This document shows positions 8,558 to 17,620 of a DNA stretch of 64,000 bases, piece by piece. Source of the stretch: Stutzerimonas xanthomarina DSM 18231 (lineage in GTDB: Bacteria; Pseudomonadota; Gammaproteobacteria; Pseudomonadales; Pseudomonadaceae); NCBI RefSeq assembly GCF_900129835.1, contig NZ_FQXA01000001.1:496001-560000 (forward strand), given 5' to 3'. Positions within the stretch are counted from its first letter, which is position 1. Each line of letters starts with the position of its first letter. Both the position numbers and the translations under genes were made by a program. Below the pieces are notes generated by a model. It was not told the DNA's origin and made no database searches. It saw nothing but the letters and a program-made list of their open reading frames with translations.

Positions 8558-9341
8558 AGCCAGGCGCGGTCTGCTTTACCACCGTATTGTGGTGTGGCTG
8601 CTGTTTCTGATCCTACTGCTACCCTTAGCGGCAACTTTTCTCTATTCGATCTCCAGCAGTTGGTCAGCGACCATCCTGCCGGACGGGCTGACCTTCGACT
8701 GGTATGTACAGCTCTGGAGTGAAGAGCGCTTCCTGCGCGCATTCGCCCAGTCCCTGCTGGTCTGCCTCGGGGCGCTGGCCCTGGCGGTGGTGCTGATACT
8801 GCCGCTGCTGTTCGTGGTGCATTACCACTTTCCCAAGCTCGACGGGCTGATGAACATCCTGATTTTACTGCCCTTCGCCGTGCCGCCGGTGGTGTCCTCG
8901 GTCGGCCTGCTGCAGCTTTACGGCTCGGGCCCGCTGGCGATGGTCGGGACGCCTTGGATCCTGATTGGCGCCTACTTCACCATTGCGCTGCCGTTCATGT
9001 ACCGGGCGATCAGCAACAATCTGCAGGCGATCAACCTGCGCGACCTGATGGACGCCGCCCACCTGCTTGGCGCCAGCACCTGGAAGGCGGCGTTCCTCGT
9101 CGTGCTACCGAACTTGCGCAAGGGGTTGATGGTGTCGCTGTTCCTGTCCTTTTCCTTTCTGTTCGGTGAATTCGTCTTCGCGAATCTACTGGTCGGCACG
9201 CGCTACGAAACCCTGCAGGTCTATCTGAACAACATGAAAAACAGCAGCGGTCACTTCAACAGCGCGCTGGTGATTTCTTACTTCTTCTTCGTGCTGGTGT
9301 TCACCTGGGCGGCGACCCGGTTGAATCAGGAGAAGCCCTGA
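8544..9341 (+). CDS. ABC transporter permease, second subunit
   Basis: Encodes 265 residues with six predicted helices, starting with VVWLLFLILLLPLAATFLY. The EAA-type loop is DAAHLLGASTWKAAFLVVLP near residue 180. The start codon lies inside the previous permease gene and has GAGG just upstream. Together with the first permease it would form the membrane channel of the importer. A 266-base gap with a repeat array separates it from the ATPase gene. Confidence 0.88.
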   Translation: MRAAEARRGLLYHRIVVWLLFLILLLPLAATFLYSISSSWSATILPDGLTFDWYVQLWSEERFLRAFAQSLLVCLGALALAVVLILPLLFVVHYHFPKLDGLMNILILLPFAVPPVVSSVGLLQLYGSGPLAMVGTPWILIGAYFTIALPFMYRAISNNLQAINLRDLMDAAHLLGASTWKAAFLVVLPNLRKGLMVSLFLSFSFLFGEFVFANLLVGTRYETLQVYLNNMKNSSGHFNSALVISYFFFVLVFTWAATRLNQEKP

Positions 9342-9378
9342 GGGGAAGTGTTTGCAAGAGGGCCTGGCTAGTTTGCTC

Positions 9379-9510
9379 GGTGGGCTGAAGCCCACCCTAC
9401 GTGACTCACCGGGCGTACCGGAAGGCGTGCTCAGCGGGTTTTGTAGGGTGGGCTTTAGCCCACCAGAGAGAGCCTCCGCAGAAGAACCGGCGGGCTGAAG
9501 CCCATCCTAC
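9379..9510. repeat. REP/REPIN-like repeat array, copy 2
   Basis: Units at 9379-9400, 9443-9464 (inverted) and 9489-9510 repeat the arrangement found at 6674-6818, with the first two units identical to their counterparts. The intervening bases are also related. The array lies between the second permease and the ATPase genes and is in the same overall orientation as copy 1, so the two arrays are direct repeats about 2.7 kb apart. Confidence 0.85.
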
Positions 9511-9607
9511 GGAATGGCAGCATGGTGCTGAAACGGAGCGCCGCCTGGCCAACCTTTTTTACGACAGGCCCCGGCCACCGCTGCGGCTATTCGAGACAGG
9601 AATCCTC

Positions 9608-10609
9608 ATGAGCTACCTTTCCATTCGCGGTCTGCATAAATCCTTTGGCGATACCCAGGTTTTCAGCGACATCAACTGCGAAGTCGCCAAGGGTGAGCTG
9701 ATCACCCTGCTCGGCCCGTCCGGCTGCGGTAAGTCCACGCTGCTGCGCTGCATCGCCGGACTTACCGAGGTCAACAATGGGCAGCTTCTGCTCGACGGCG
9801 AAGACCTGGTGCCGCTTGCCCCACAAACGCGCCAGATCGGCATGGTGTTTCAGAGTTACGCGCTGTTCCCCAACATGACGGTCGAGCAAAACATCTCGTT
9901 TGGTCTGCGCATGCAGAAAATCGCCAGGGACGAAAGCGGACGGCGAGTGGCCGAGGTGCTGGAGATGGTCGAGCTCGGCGAATTCGCCCGGCGCTACCCG
10001 AGCCAGCTCTCGGGCGGACAATGCCAGCGTGTAGCCCTGGCGCGCTCGCTGGTCACCCGCCCGCGCCTGCTCTTGCTCGACGAACCCCTATCGGCACTGG
10101 ATGCGCGCATCCGCAAGCACCTGCGCGAGCAGATTCGCGCGATCCAGCAGGAGCTGGGGCTGACGACCATTTTCGTCACCCACGACCAAGAGGAAGCGCT
10201 GACGCTCTCCGACCGCATCCTGCTGATGAACGCCGGGCGCATCGTCCAGAGTGCCGATGCCGAAACGCTCTACACTGCGCCGGTGAATGCGTTCGCCGCC
10301 GGCTTTATCGGCAATTACAACCTGCTTGCTCCAGACACCGCCGCACGGCTGTTGCAACGCCCTGTCGATGCACAGGTGGCGATCCGCCCGGAAGCCATCG
10401 CACTGACCCACTCAACCGACGGCCACTCCAATATTGCCGCCGTGATCAAAAGCCACAGTCTGCTTGGCAACGTGATTCGATACCGCGTCGAAGCGCGCGG
10501 GGTCGAACTGCTGGTCGATGTACTGAATCGTTCTGCTGCCGATCTCTATCCCCGCGGCTGCCAGGTAGGCCTTACCATTGACGCTACGGCAATTCACGAG
10601 GTGGCTTGA
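9608..10609 (+). CDS. ABC transporter ATP-binding protein
   Basis: Encodes 333 residues from the ATG at 9608; the upstream open frame only covers the repeat array. It has Walker A GPSGCGKST (residues 36-44), Q-loop FQSYALFP, signature LSGGQCQRVALARSL, Walker B LLLLDEPLSALD and switch His in FVTHDQEEAL. A C-terminal regulatory TOBE-like domain follows (AIRPEAIALT). The length and domains match the polyamine/iron/phosphonate CUT1-like ATPases. It powers the importer formed by the two upstream permeases and overlaps the HAD gene by one base. Confidence 0.9.
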   Translation: MSYLSIRGLHKSFGDTQVFSDINCEVAKGELITLLGPSGCGKSTLLRCIAGLTEVNNGQLLLDGEDLVPLAPQTRQIGMVFQSYALFPNMTVEQNISFGLRMQKIARDESGRRVAEVLEMVELGEFARRYPSQLSGGQCQRVALARSLVTRPRLLLLDEPLSALDARIRKHLREQIRAIQQELGLTTIFVTHDQEEALTLSDRILLMNAGRIVQSADAETLYTAPVNAFAAGFIGNYNLLAPDTAARLLQRPVDAQVAIRPEAIALTHSTDGHSNIAAVIKSHSLLGNVIRYRVEARGVELLVDVLNRSAADLYPRGCQVGLTIDATAIHEVA

Positions 10610-11262
10610 TGGCATTGGCAATTTTCGACCTGGACGAAACCCTGATCGACGGCGACTGCGCGAGTCTCTGGGCTCATGAAATGGCCAAGATCGGCTGGGT
10701 GGATGGCGAGTCATTCCTGCGCAAGGACGCCGAGCTGATGGCCGAATACGCCTTCGGCACGCTGGCGATGGAAGACTACATGGCGTTCAGCCTCACGCCA
10801 CTGGTTGGCCGCACGGCTGACGAGGTGGACCACGTGGTCGCACCCTTCATCGAAGATGTGATCGAGCCGCTGATCTACAGCGATGCCATGCGCCAGGTCG
10901 CTCAGCACCGCAAGGCGGGTGACCGCATCCTGGTGATCTCCGCTTCGGCAGGGTTTCTGGTCGAAGCAGTGGCCAGCCGACTCGGCATCGGGGATGTGCT
11001 GGCGATTCAGTTGGAAGAACAGCACGGTTTCTACAGTGGCAACACCCGAGGGGTGCTCACCTACCGAGAAGGCAAAGTCAGTCGGTTGCGCGAGTGGGCT
11101 GAGGCTGAGGGTGAATCGCTGGAAGGGGCGTATTTCTACTCCGACTCGATCAACGATCTGCCGCTGCTCGAGCAGGTAGCACACCCACACGTGGTGAATC
11201 CTGATCCACTGTTGCGCAAGCAAGCGGAGGCCAAGGGCTGGCCGCAACTGAGCTGGTCCTGA
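10609..11262 (+). CDS. HAD-IB family phosphatase
   Basis: Encodes 217 residues from the ATG at 10609, whose A is the last base of the ATPase stop. HAD motif I is FDLDETL (Asp7, Asp9), motif II is the Ser of VISASAGF, the motif III Lys is in REGKVSRL, and motif IV is DSINDLP. Motif placement and the helical cap between motifs I and II fit the HAD-IB (phosphoserine-phosphatase-like) subfamily, which removes phosphate from small metabolites. As the last gene of the importer operon it may release phosphate from the product of the alkaline-phosphatase-type enzyme. The substrate is unknown. Confidence 0.82.
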   Translation: MALAIFDLDETLIDGDCASLWAHEMAKIGWVDGESFLRKDAELMAEYAFGTLAMEDYMAFSLTPLVGRTADEVDHVVAPFIEDVIEPLIYSDAMRQVAQHRKAGDRILVISASAGFLVEAVASRLGIGDVLAIQLEEQHGFYSGNTRGVLTYREGKVSRLREWAEAEGESLEGAYFYSDSINDLPLLEQVAHPHVVNPDPLLRKQAEAKGWPQLSWS

Positions 11263-11280
11263 GTTTCGCCCGGGGCCGCC

Positions 11281-12477
11281 TCAGGCTCCGGCGTTCAGCG
11301 GCAGCAGAACACGGAACAGCGCACCCTTTCCCTCTTCGCTCTCTACCTGAATCAGTCCGCTGTGCGCCTTGATAATCTGCTCGGCGATGAACAACCCGAG
11401 CCCGAGCCCGGCGCTACTCTCGCTACCTTCAGCTCGCTCGAACTGACAGAAGATTCGCTCCAGACTCTTCTGGCTGATGCCGATGCCGTGATCGCGCACC
11501 TCGATGCAGGCGCCCGCTGCGGTAGTACTGACGTTCACCTGCACCGGTTTGCCGGCGCCGTAACGCATGGCATTGGTCAACAGGTTCGCCAACACCTGCT
11601 CGATACGAAACTCGTCCCAAAGGCCGATCACCGGCTCCGGGCGCTGGAACAGCAGTGTGCAGCCACTGGCTTCCATCTGCGGGGCAAAATTCTCCACCAC
11701 GCTGGCTACGAGCTTTCCCAAATCCACCCGCGTCGGCCGGATCGACAGCTTGCCGGTGCGAATCCGCGACACGTCAAGCATGTCGTCGATCAGGCGGATC
11801 AGGCTCTGGATCTGCCGCTCATCCTTGTCGACCATCTGCCGTAGCCTGTCCGGGCTGATCGCCGCGACGTTCTCGCGACCGAGCTGTAACTTACGCAACT
11901 GCACTTCCAGAATGAGCGTATTGAGCGGCGTCTTCAGCTCATGGGAGACGATCGACATGAAGTCGTCGCGCATGCGCACCGCATTCTCCAGCTCGGCCTT
12001 GGTGCTGCGCAGCTCGTCGAGCAGCACTTCCTGTTCTCGGCGGCTGCGCTCCAGCTCTTCCAGCTGACGCGCCAGGCGCTTGCGGTTGCGATACAGGTCA
12101 ACGAACACGCTGACCTTGCCGCGCACCGCATGGGTGTCCAGCGGCTTCTGCATGAAGTCGACGGCACCGCTTTCGTAGCCCTTGAAGGCATAGTCGAGCT
12201 CGCGCCCGGCGGCGCTGACAAAGACGATGGGGATCTGCTTGGTGCGCTCGGTACCGCGCATCAGCTCAGCCAGCTGGAAACCATCCATGCCCGGCATCTG
12301 GACATCGAGAATGGCCAATGCGAACTCGTGGCGGAGCAGCAGCTCAAGCGCCTGCTCCGCCGATTCGGCCTGATGCACGCGGATGCCCGGCCCCTTCAGC
12401 AGAGCGTCCAGCGCCAGCAGGTTTTCTGGCAGATCATCGACGATCAGCAGGTTCGCTTCATCGGTTTGATTGGGCAT
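11281..12477 (-). CDS. Receiver domain - histidine kinase fusion
   Basis: Encodes 398 residues. The N-terminal receiver (about 1-125) has the phospho-acceptor Asp in LAILDVQMPGMDG and Lys in FMQKPL. A coiled coil (about 130-170) leads to HisKA with SHELKTPLN, then HATPase with NLLTNAMRYG, RDHGIGI and a GLGLGLF G-box. There is no membrane segment. It is the last gene of a four-gene minus-strand operon, 3 bases after cheB, and would receive phosphate from, or feed back to, the membrane hybrid kinase. Such REC-kinases lack their own sensor. Confidence 0.88.
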   Translation of the reverse strand: MPNQTDEANLLIVDDLPENLLALDALLKGPGIRVHQAESAEQALELLLRHEFALAILDVQMPGMDGFQLAELMRGTERTKQIPIVFVSAAGRELDYAFKGYESGAVDFMQKPLDTHAVRGKVSVFVDLYRNRKRLARQLEELERSRREQEVLLDELRSTKAELENAVRMRDDFMSIVSHELKTPLNTLILEVQLRKLQLGRENVAAISPDRLRQMVDKDERQIQSLIRLIDDMLDVSRIRTGKLSIRPTRVDLGKLVASVVENFAPQMEASGCTLLFQRPEPVIGLWDEFRIEQVLANLLTNAMRYGAGKPVQVNVSTTAAGACIEVRDHGIGISQKSLERIFCQFERAEGSESSAGLGLGLFIAEQIIKAHSGLIQVESEEGKGALFRVLLPLNAGA

Positions 12478-12480
12478 CGG

Positions 12481-13080
12481 TTACTCCAGATCACGCAACA
12501 ATCGATGAATATCGCGTAAGGGCAAAATGTAATCCGGCGCGAAGCGCTGGAGTGCAGCACGTGGCATCGTCGGCACCTCGGCTTCGCCGGGCTCCTGAAC
12601 GATGGTGAGGCCACCGGCCTGCTTGATTGACTCGAGGCCGGCGGCGCCGTCCTCGTTAGCCCCGGTCAGGAGAATGCCGGCGACGCGGTCGCCCCAGACA
12701 TCTGCCGCTGACTCGAAGAGCACATCGATCGAAGGTCTCGAAAAATGCATCGCCTCATCCTGGCTGAGCGACAGGGTCATGTCCGTCTCGACCAGCAGGT
12801 GATAGCCCGGCGCTGCGAAGTAGAGCGTGCCGCCGTGCACCGGCTCTTTGTCGCGCGCTTCCTTCACAGCCAGATCGGTCTTGCGCTGGAAGATCTCCAC
12901 CAGTTGGGTCGGCCCTTTCGGGGGCACATGCTGAACCATCAGCAGCGGCAAGCGAAACGTGCGTGGCAACCCCGACACCAGCGCACTGAGCGCGGCCAAC
13001 CCGCCAGCCGACGCGCCGATCACCACGGCATCCACAGGCCGGGCGGGTAGCTTGGTTGAGGCTTCGGCAGGCGCTTTCAT
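12481..13080 (-). CDS. cheB: Stand-alone CheB-type methylesterase
   Basis: Encodes 199 residues consisting only of the CheB catalytic domain; the usual N-terminal receiver is missing. The catalytic triad is visible: Ser in IGASAGG, His in MVQHVPP and Asp in LTGANEDGAAG. It would remove methyl groups from receptor glutamates, or from a partner in this operon. Its start overlaps the cheR stop by 4 bases (ATGA). Receiver-less CheB proteins occur in alternative chemosensory-like operons with hybrid kinases, as here. Confidence 0.88.
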   Translation of the reverse strand: MKAPAEASTKLPARPVDAVVIGASAGGLAALSALVSGLPRTFRLPLLMVQHVPPKGPTQLVEIFQRKTDLAVKEARDKEPVHGGTLYFAAPGYHLLVETDMTLSLSQDEAMHFSRPSIDVLFESAADVWGDRVAGILLTGANEDGAAGLESIKQAGGLTIVQEPGEAEVPTMPRAALQRFAPDYILPLRDIHRLLRDLE

Positions 13081-13895
13081 AGCTTGCGGAAAATCCTTTC
13101 CTGCTTGTTGAAGGCTTCGAACCGCTCGGCATAGCCGGAAAACTCGAGGGTTTCCTTGCTGCCGAGGCCGAGAAAGCCGCGATGACAGAGCGAATCGAGA
13201 AACAGACCAAAGGCCCGGTCTTGCAGCGGCTTGTTGAAATAGATCAGCACGTTGCGGCAGGAAATCAACTGCGTTTCGGCGAATACGCTGTCGGTCGCCA
13301 AGCTGTGATCGGCGAACGTTACGTTCTCTTTCAACGACTTATCCATGATTGCCGAGTCGTAGGCGGCCGTATAGTAATCACTCAAGCTGTGCTTACCACC
13401 GGCAGATTGGTAGTTATCGGTGTACTGGCGCATGTTATCGATGTTGAAGATGCCCTGACGCGCACGTTCGAGCGACCTTGGGTTGATGTCGGTCGCGTAC
13501 AAAATTGTGCGATCGAGCAACCCTTCTTCCTTGAGCAGGATCGCCATCGAGTAAACTTCTTCGCCCGTACTGCAACCGGCAATCCAGATTTTCAGTGACG
13601 GGTAAGTGCGCAGTACCGGGATCACCTGCTCACGCAAGGCCAGGTAATAGCTGGGGTCACGGAACATTTCGCTCACGGGGATGGTTAGGAACTGCAGCAG
13701 CTCCATGAACGCCTGGGCGTCGTAGAGAATCCGGCGCTGCAACTCCGAAATGCTCTCGCAGCCCATCTGCTTTAGCGCCAGCAGCACCCGACGCTTGAGC
13801 GAAGCACCGGAATAGTCGCGGAAATCGTAACTGTAGCGCAGGTAGATCGCTTCGATCAGCAGCTTCAGTTCGATGGCCTGGTTGCGGTCCGGCAT
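13077..13895 (-). CDS. cheR: CheR-type protein-glutamate methyltransferase
   Basis: Encodes 272 residues from the ATG at 13895; an 11-codon longer start would overlap the kinase gene. The N-terminal helical domain has SLKRRVLLALKQMG, and the SAM-binding domain shows IAGCSTGEEVYSMAI and YATDINPRSLERAR, followed by SCRNVLIYF. It methylates glutamate side chains using S-adenosylmethionine. It begins one base after the hybrid kinase stop, so the two are translationally coupled. No CheW or chemoreceptor gene is in this operon. Confidence 0.9.
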   Translation of the reverse strand: MPDRNQAIELKLLIEAIYLRYSYDFRDYSGASLKRRVLLALKQMGCESISELQRRILYDAQAFMELLQFLTIPVSEMFRDPSYYLALREQVIPVLRTYPSLKIWIAGCSTGEEVYSMAILLKEEGLLDRTILYATDINPRSLERARQGIFNIDNMRQYTDNYQSAGGKHSLSDYYTAAYDSAIMDKSLKENVTFADHSLATDSVFAETQLISCRNVLIYFNKPLQDRAFGLFLDSLCHRGFLGLGSKETLEFSGYAERFEAFNKQERIFRKL

Positions 13896-13896
13896 G

Positions 13897-16800
13897 TCAG
13901 AGCAGCTCCACCTTCGGCAACCAAACACGGATCAGCGAGAACAGACGGTCCAGGTCGATGGGTTTGGCCAGGTAATCGTTGGCACCGGACCGCAGGCAGC
14001 GATCCTGGTCGTCCTTCATCGCCTTGGCGGTCACGGCGATGATGGGCAGCTTGGCGAAGCGCGGGTCCTTACGGATCTCCTGCATGGCGGTGAAGCCATC
14101 CATCTCCGGCATCATGATATCCATCAGCACCAGGTCGATATCGTTGGCGCTTTGCAGCTGGGCGATTGCCTCGTGACCATTGCGGGCGATCTCGATCAGC
14201 GCGCCCTTCTGCTCCAATGCACTGGTCAGCGCGAAAACGTTGCGCACGTCGTCGTCGACCACCAGGATCTTGCGGCCTTCGAAGGCTTTTTCCCGACTGC
14301 GCACACTTTTCAGCATCTTCTGCCGCTCCGGCGGCATGTCAGACTCCACCTTGTGCAGGAACAGCGTGACCTCATCAAGCAACCGCTCCGGCGAGCGGGC
14401 GCCTTTGATGATGATCGAACGCGAATATTTCATCAGTGCAGCTTCTTCTTCGCGGGTCAGGTTGCGTCCGGTATAGACGATGACCGGCGGGAACGAGCAG
14501 ATATCTTCACGCGCCATGCGTTCAAGCAATTCATGGCCGTCCATGTCGGGCAGCTTGAGGTCGATGATCATACAGTCGAAAACCGTGGTACGGAGCAGCT
14601 CGAGGGCTTGTTCACCAAACTCCACCGCGGTGATTTCGATATCGGTGTCCTCGATCAACCGCGAGACGCTTTCGCGCTGACGGGCATCGTCCTCGACTAG
14701 CAGGATACGTTTGACCTTCTGCGCCAACTTCTCCTCGAAGCGGCCGAATACGGCCTTGAGGTCTTCGCGGGTCGTCGGCTTGGTCGCGTAGCCGATGGCG
14801 CCCATTTGCATTGCGGCTTCCTTACGGTCCTCCACCGAGACGATGTGCACCGGGATGTGCCGGGTGATGGGGTTTTCCTTGAGCCGTTCAAGCACGGTGA
14901 GCCCGGAATGATCCGGCAAGCGCATGTCCAGCAGGATCGCATCGGGTCGGTACTGCACCGCGGTGTCGAAGCCGTGATCGGCGTTCTGCGCGATCAGGCA
15001 GCTGTATTTCAGTTCGTGGGCCAGGTCGCGAAGAATGCCGGCGAACTGCGGCTCGTCCTCGATCACCAGTACCGAACGCTCGAACGGGAAGCGCTCGCGG
15101 TCGTCCGCCAGGGCCGCCACGTCTTGGTTTTTTTGCTCCAGCACCGGTCGCGGCGCTGCAGCAATGGGCGTCGCCACGGGTGCTGGCGCTGCCTGGATAT
15201 TGATCGGCGCAGGTAAAGGCTCGGGCTCCTGCTCGGCCACCGGGGCACTGTAGTTCTCCGGAACGATCAAGGTAAACACACTGCCGGCCCCCGGCTCGCT
15301 ACTGACCTCGATGGTGCCACCGAGCAACTGGGCCAGCTCGCGGGAGATGGACAGACCCAGCCCGGTGCCGCCATAACGCCGGTTGGTGGTGCCATCGGCC
15401 TGACGGAAGGCTTCGAAGATGACTTCCTGCTGGTCGGCGGGAATACCGATTCCCGAATCACGCACGGCAAAGGCTATCTGCTGGTCGTCACGGCGCGTCA
15501 CCCGAAGTTCTACCGAGCCCTTTTCGGTGAACTTGAAGGCATTGGACAAAAGGTTCTTGAGAATCTGCTCCAGCCGCTGGCGGTCGGTATAGAGGCTCGG
15601 CGGCAAGTCCTCAGCCAGCTCGATATTGAATTGCAGCGACTTTTCCAGCGCCTGGGCGAGAAACAGGCTCTTCAATCCATCGACCAATCGCGTGAGGATC
15701 AACAGCTCTGGGTGTACATCCAGCTTGCCGGCTTCGACCTTGGAAATATCCAAAATGTCATTGATCAGACTGAGCAGATCGTTGCCCGCCGAGTAGATCG
15801 AGCGTGCAAACTGGACCTGGTCTTCCTGCAGATTGCCGTGCGGATTGTCGGCCAGCAATTTAGACAGAATCAGCGAGCTGTTCAGCGGCGTGCGCAGCTC
15901 GTGGGACATGTTGGCGAGGAATTCCGATTTATAGCGACTGGCGCGTTGCAATTCATCGGCGCGCTCTTCGAGCATCAGCTGCACCTCATGCAGGCGATGG
16001 TTCTTCAGGTCCATTTCGTCGCGCTGATGCGCCAGCGCCTGGGCCTGTTCGGCGAGCTGCTCGTTGGTCTGTTCCAGCTCGGCCTGCTGCTCTTCCATGT
16101 GTGCCTGCGACTCACGCAGGGCGTTGGACTGCTCTTCGAGCTCCTCGTTGGCCGCGCGCAGCTCTTCCTGCTGCACCTGCAACTCCTCGTTGAGCTGCTG
16201 GGTTTCGGCCAGCATGCGCTGCAGACGCTGGCGGTAGCGCGCGGCTTCAATCGCCGAGCCGATGTTCTCGCTGACTCGCCGCAGCAACTCGCGATCTTCA
16301 TCAAGCAAGGGCCGCAGGAAGCCGATTTCAAGCACGGCGTTGACCAGGCCACTGTCTTCCACCGGGAAGATCAGTACCGACGCAGCGTCAGCGCTACCCA
16401 GCGCCGAACTGACGTTCAGATAACCCTGCGGCACATTGTCGAGCGACATCGGGCGGCGCTCCAGAGCCACCTGGCCCACCAGCCCCTCGCCAAGCTCCAA
16501 CGCACGACCGGATTGCAGGCGCTCCCGGTCCCAGCCGAACTCTGCGACACGCTGCAGTTTGCCCTCCTGGGTAACATAGAGCGCGCCAACACTCATGCCG
16601 AGGTAGCGCCCGAGGAAGCCAAGCACGTTCTGGCCCAGGGTCGGCAGCGCCTGCTCGCCGATCATCGATTCGCTGAGCTGGGTCTGGCCAGTTCGATACC
16701 AGGCCTGCTTTTCCAGTGCGGCAGCATGCGCCTGTTGCCGTTCAAGCGATTCCGAGTAACTGTCCGACAAGCTGATCAGGTCGCGCCGCCCGAAATAGAC

Positions 16801-17403
16801 CAACAGACCGCTGAAGATCAGGCTGAACAGCAAAAAGCCGCCGATTAGGGCGGTGGTGATCGTTTCAGTCGTGTCGGCACGTTCGGCGCGGATTTGCCTT
16901 TCGCCGGCGATGAAGTCGTTGAGCAGCCGGCGCTGCTCCTCCTTGAGTTCCAGCCCTTCTTTGCTGCGCACGTATTCCGCGATCGGCTCGTTGCGGGCCC
17001 GGCGCGCGATTGCCTCCTCGGTAAAGGTCACCCACAGATCGTGTAACTGAGCCACGCGCTCGACTCGATTCAGCTGTACCGGGTCGTCGCTTGCATACTG
17101 CGTGATCTGCTCCAGCTGGCGGTCATAAACCGGTAATGCGCTGCGATAGGGCTCGAGAAAAATCTCTTCTCCTGCGATCAGGTAGCCACGCATCGAGGCT
17201 TCCAGCTCACCCATCACTTTCAGCATGTCGTGAGCGTACGCAACACCCTCGACGGAGCGCTCGACCCAGTGGCTGACATTGAGCAGAAAATAGACGATGG
17301 CGCTGAAGAAGAATGCGCTTAAAAAGCCAAAACCGAGCGGTACTGCCACGTTGCGGTTGAGGATGCGCTTGAAATGATTCTGATCGATGTATGAGTCGCC
17401 CAT
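13897..17403 (-). CDS. Membrane hybrid histidine kinase: CHASE3-GAF-HisKA-HATPase-REC-REC-REC
   Basis: Encodes 1168 residues from the ATG at 17403, with AAAGGAA upstream. Domain order: TM1 (about 22-42), a CHASE3-like helical periplasmic domain (45-180), TM2 (185-204), GAF (about 240-390), a Glu/Gln-rich coiled coil (395-490), HisKA with MSHELRTPLN (His501), HATPase with a GGTGLGLSI box, then three receivers with Asp in LLDMRLPDHSG, MIIDLKLPDMDG and LMDIMMPEMDG. It starts an operon with CheR, CheB and a REC-kinase. The combination suggests a phosphorelay tuned by methylation. The stimulus and output are not evident: none of the genes encodes a DNA-binding or GGDEF domain. Confidence 0.9.
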   Translation of the reverse strand: MGDSYIDQNHFKRILNRNVAVPLGFGFLSAFFFSAIVYFLLNVSHWVERSVEGVAYAHDMLKVMGELEASMRGYLIAGEEIFLEPYRSALPVYDRQLEQITQYASDDPVQLNRVERVAQLHDLWVTFTEEAIARRARNEPIAEYVRSKEGLELKEEQRRLLNDFIAGERQIRAERADTTETITTALIGGFLLFSLIFSGLLVYFGRRDLISLSDSYSESLERQQAHAAALEKQAWYRTGQTQLSESMIGEQALPTLGQNVLGFLGRYLGMSVGALYVTQEGKLQRVAEFGWDRERLQSGRALELGEGLVGQVALERRPMSLDNVPQGYLNVSSALGSADAASVLIFPVEDSGLVNAVLEIGFLRPLLDEDRELLRRVSENIGSAIEAARYRQRLQRMLAETQQLNEELQVQQEELRAANEELEEQSNALRESQAHMEEQQAELEQTNEQLAEQAQALAHQRDEMDLKNHRLHEVQLMLEERADELQRASRYKSEFLANMSHELRTPLNSSLILSKLLADNPHGNLQEDQVQFARSIYSAGNDLLSLINDILDISKVEAGKLDVHPELLILTRLVDGLKSLFLAQALEKSLQFNIELAEDLPPSLYTDRQRLEQILKNLLSNAFKFTEKGSVELRVTRRDDQQIAFAVRDSGIGIPADQQEVIFEAFRQADGTTNRRYGGTGLGLSISRELAQLLGGTIEVSSEPGAGSVFTLIVPENYSAPVAEQEPEPLPAPINIQAAPAPVATPIAAAPRPVLEQKNQDVAALADDRERFPFERSVLVIEDEPQFAGILRDLAHELKYSCLIAQNADHGFDTAVQYRPDAILLDMRLPDHSGLTVLERLKENPITRHIPVHIVSVEDRKEAAMQMGAIGYATKPTTREDLKAVFGRFEEKLAQKVKRILLVEDDARQRESVSRLIEDTDIEITAVEFGEQALELLRTTVFDCMIIDLKLPDMDGHELLERMAREDICSFPPVIVYTGRNLTREEEAALMKYSRSIIIKGARSPERLLDEVTLFLHKVESDMPPERQKMLKSVRSREKAFEGRKILVVDDDVRNVFALTSALEQKGALIEIARNGHEAIAQLQSANDIDLVLMDIMMPEMDGFTAMQEIRKDPRFAKLPIIAVTAKAMKDDQDRCLRSGANDYLAKPIDLDRLFSLIRVWLPKVELL

Positions 17404-17573
17404 TTGGGTTCCTTTACGGGGAGCACGTGGCAGCCACCCACAGCAGCGCGAAAAGCGACGTATGGCGTTGAGCAATGCGTCGATCCCAGCACGTTCAAGG
17501 TCTTTCGCGTGAAATGGAGGCGTCACGCATTGCAAGTCGACCGAGGACTTTACACCGCCTCGCTTGCAAGCAC

Positions 17574-17602
17574 AAAAAAGCCCGGCCGAATGGCCAGGCT
17601 TC
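17574..17602 (-). terminator. Rho-independent terminator after the Pmp3-family gene
   Basis: Read on the minus strand, AGCCTGGCCATTCGGCCGGGCT forms a strong GC hairpin with one mismatch and is followed by TTTTTT. It lies 19 bases past the stop of the 52-residue Pmp3-family gene and separates it from the kinase operon. Confidence 0.85.
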
Positions 17603-17620
17603 AGTCGCTACAGCCGTGGG

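Noticed and set aside
6674..9510. CRISPR array or insertion sequence
   Set aside because: The repeats are few, unevenly spaced, palindromic and shared between gaps without spacers or transposase genes, so they are REP-type elements.
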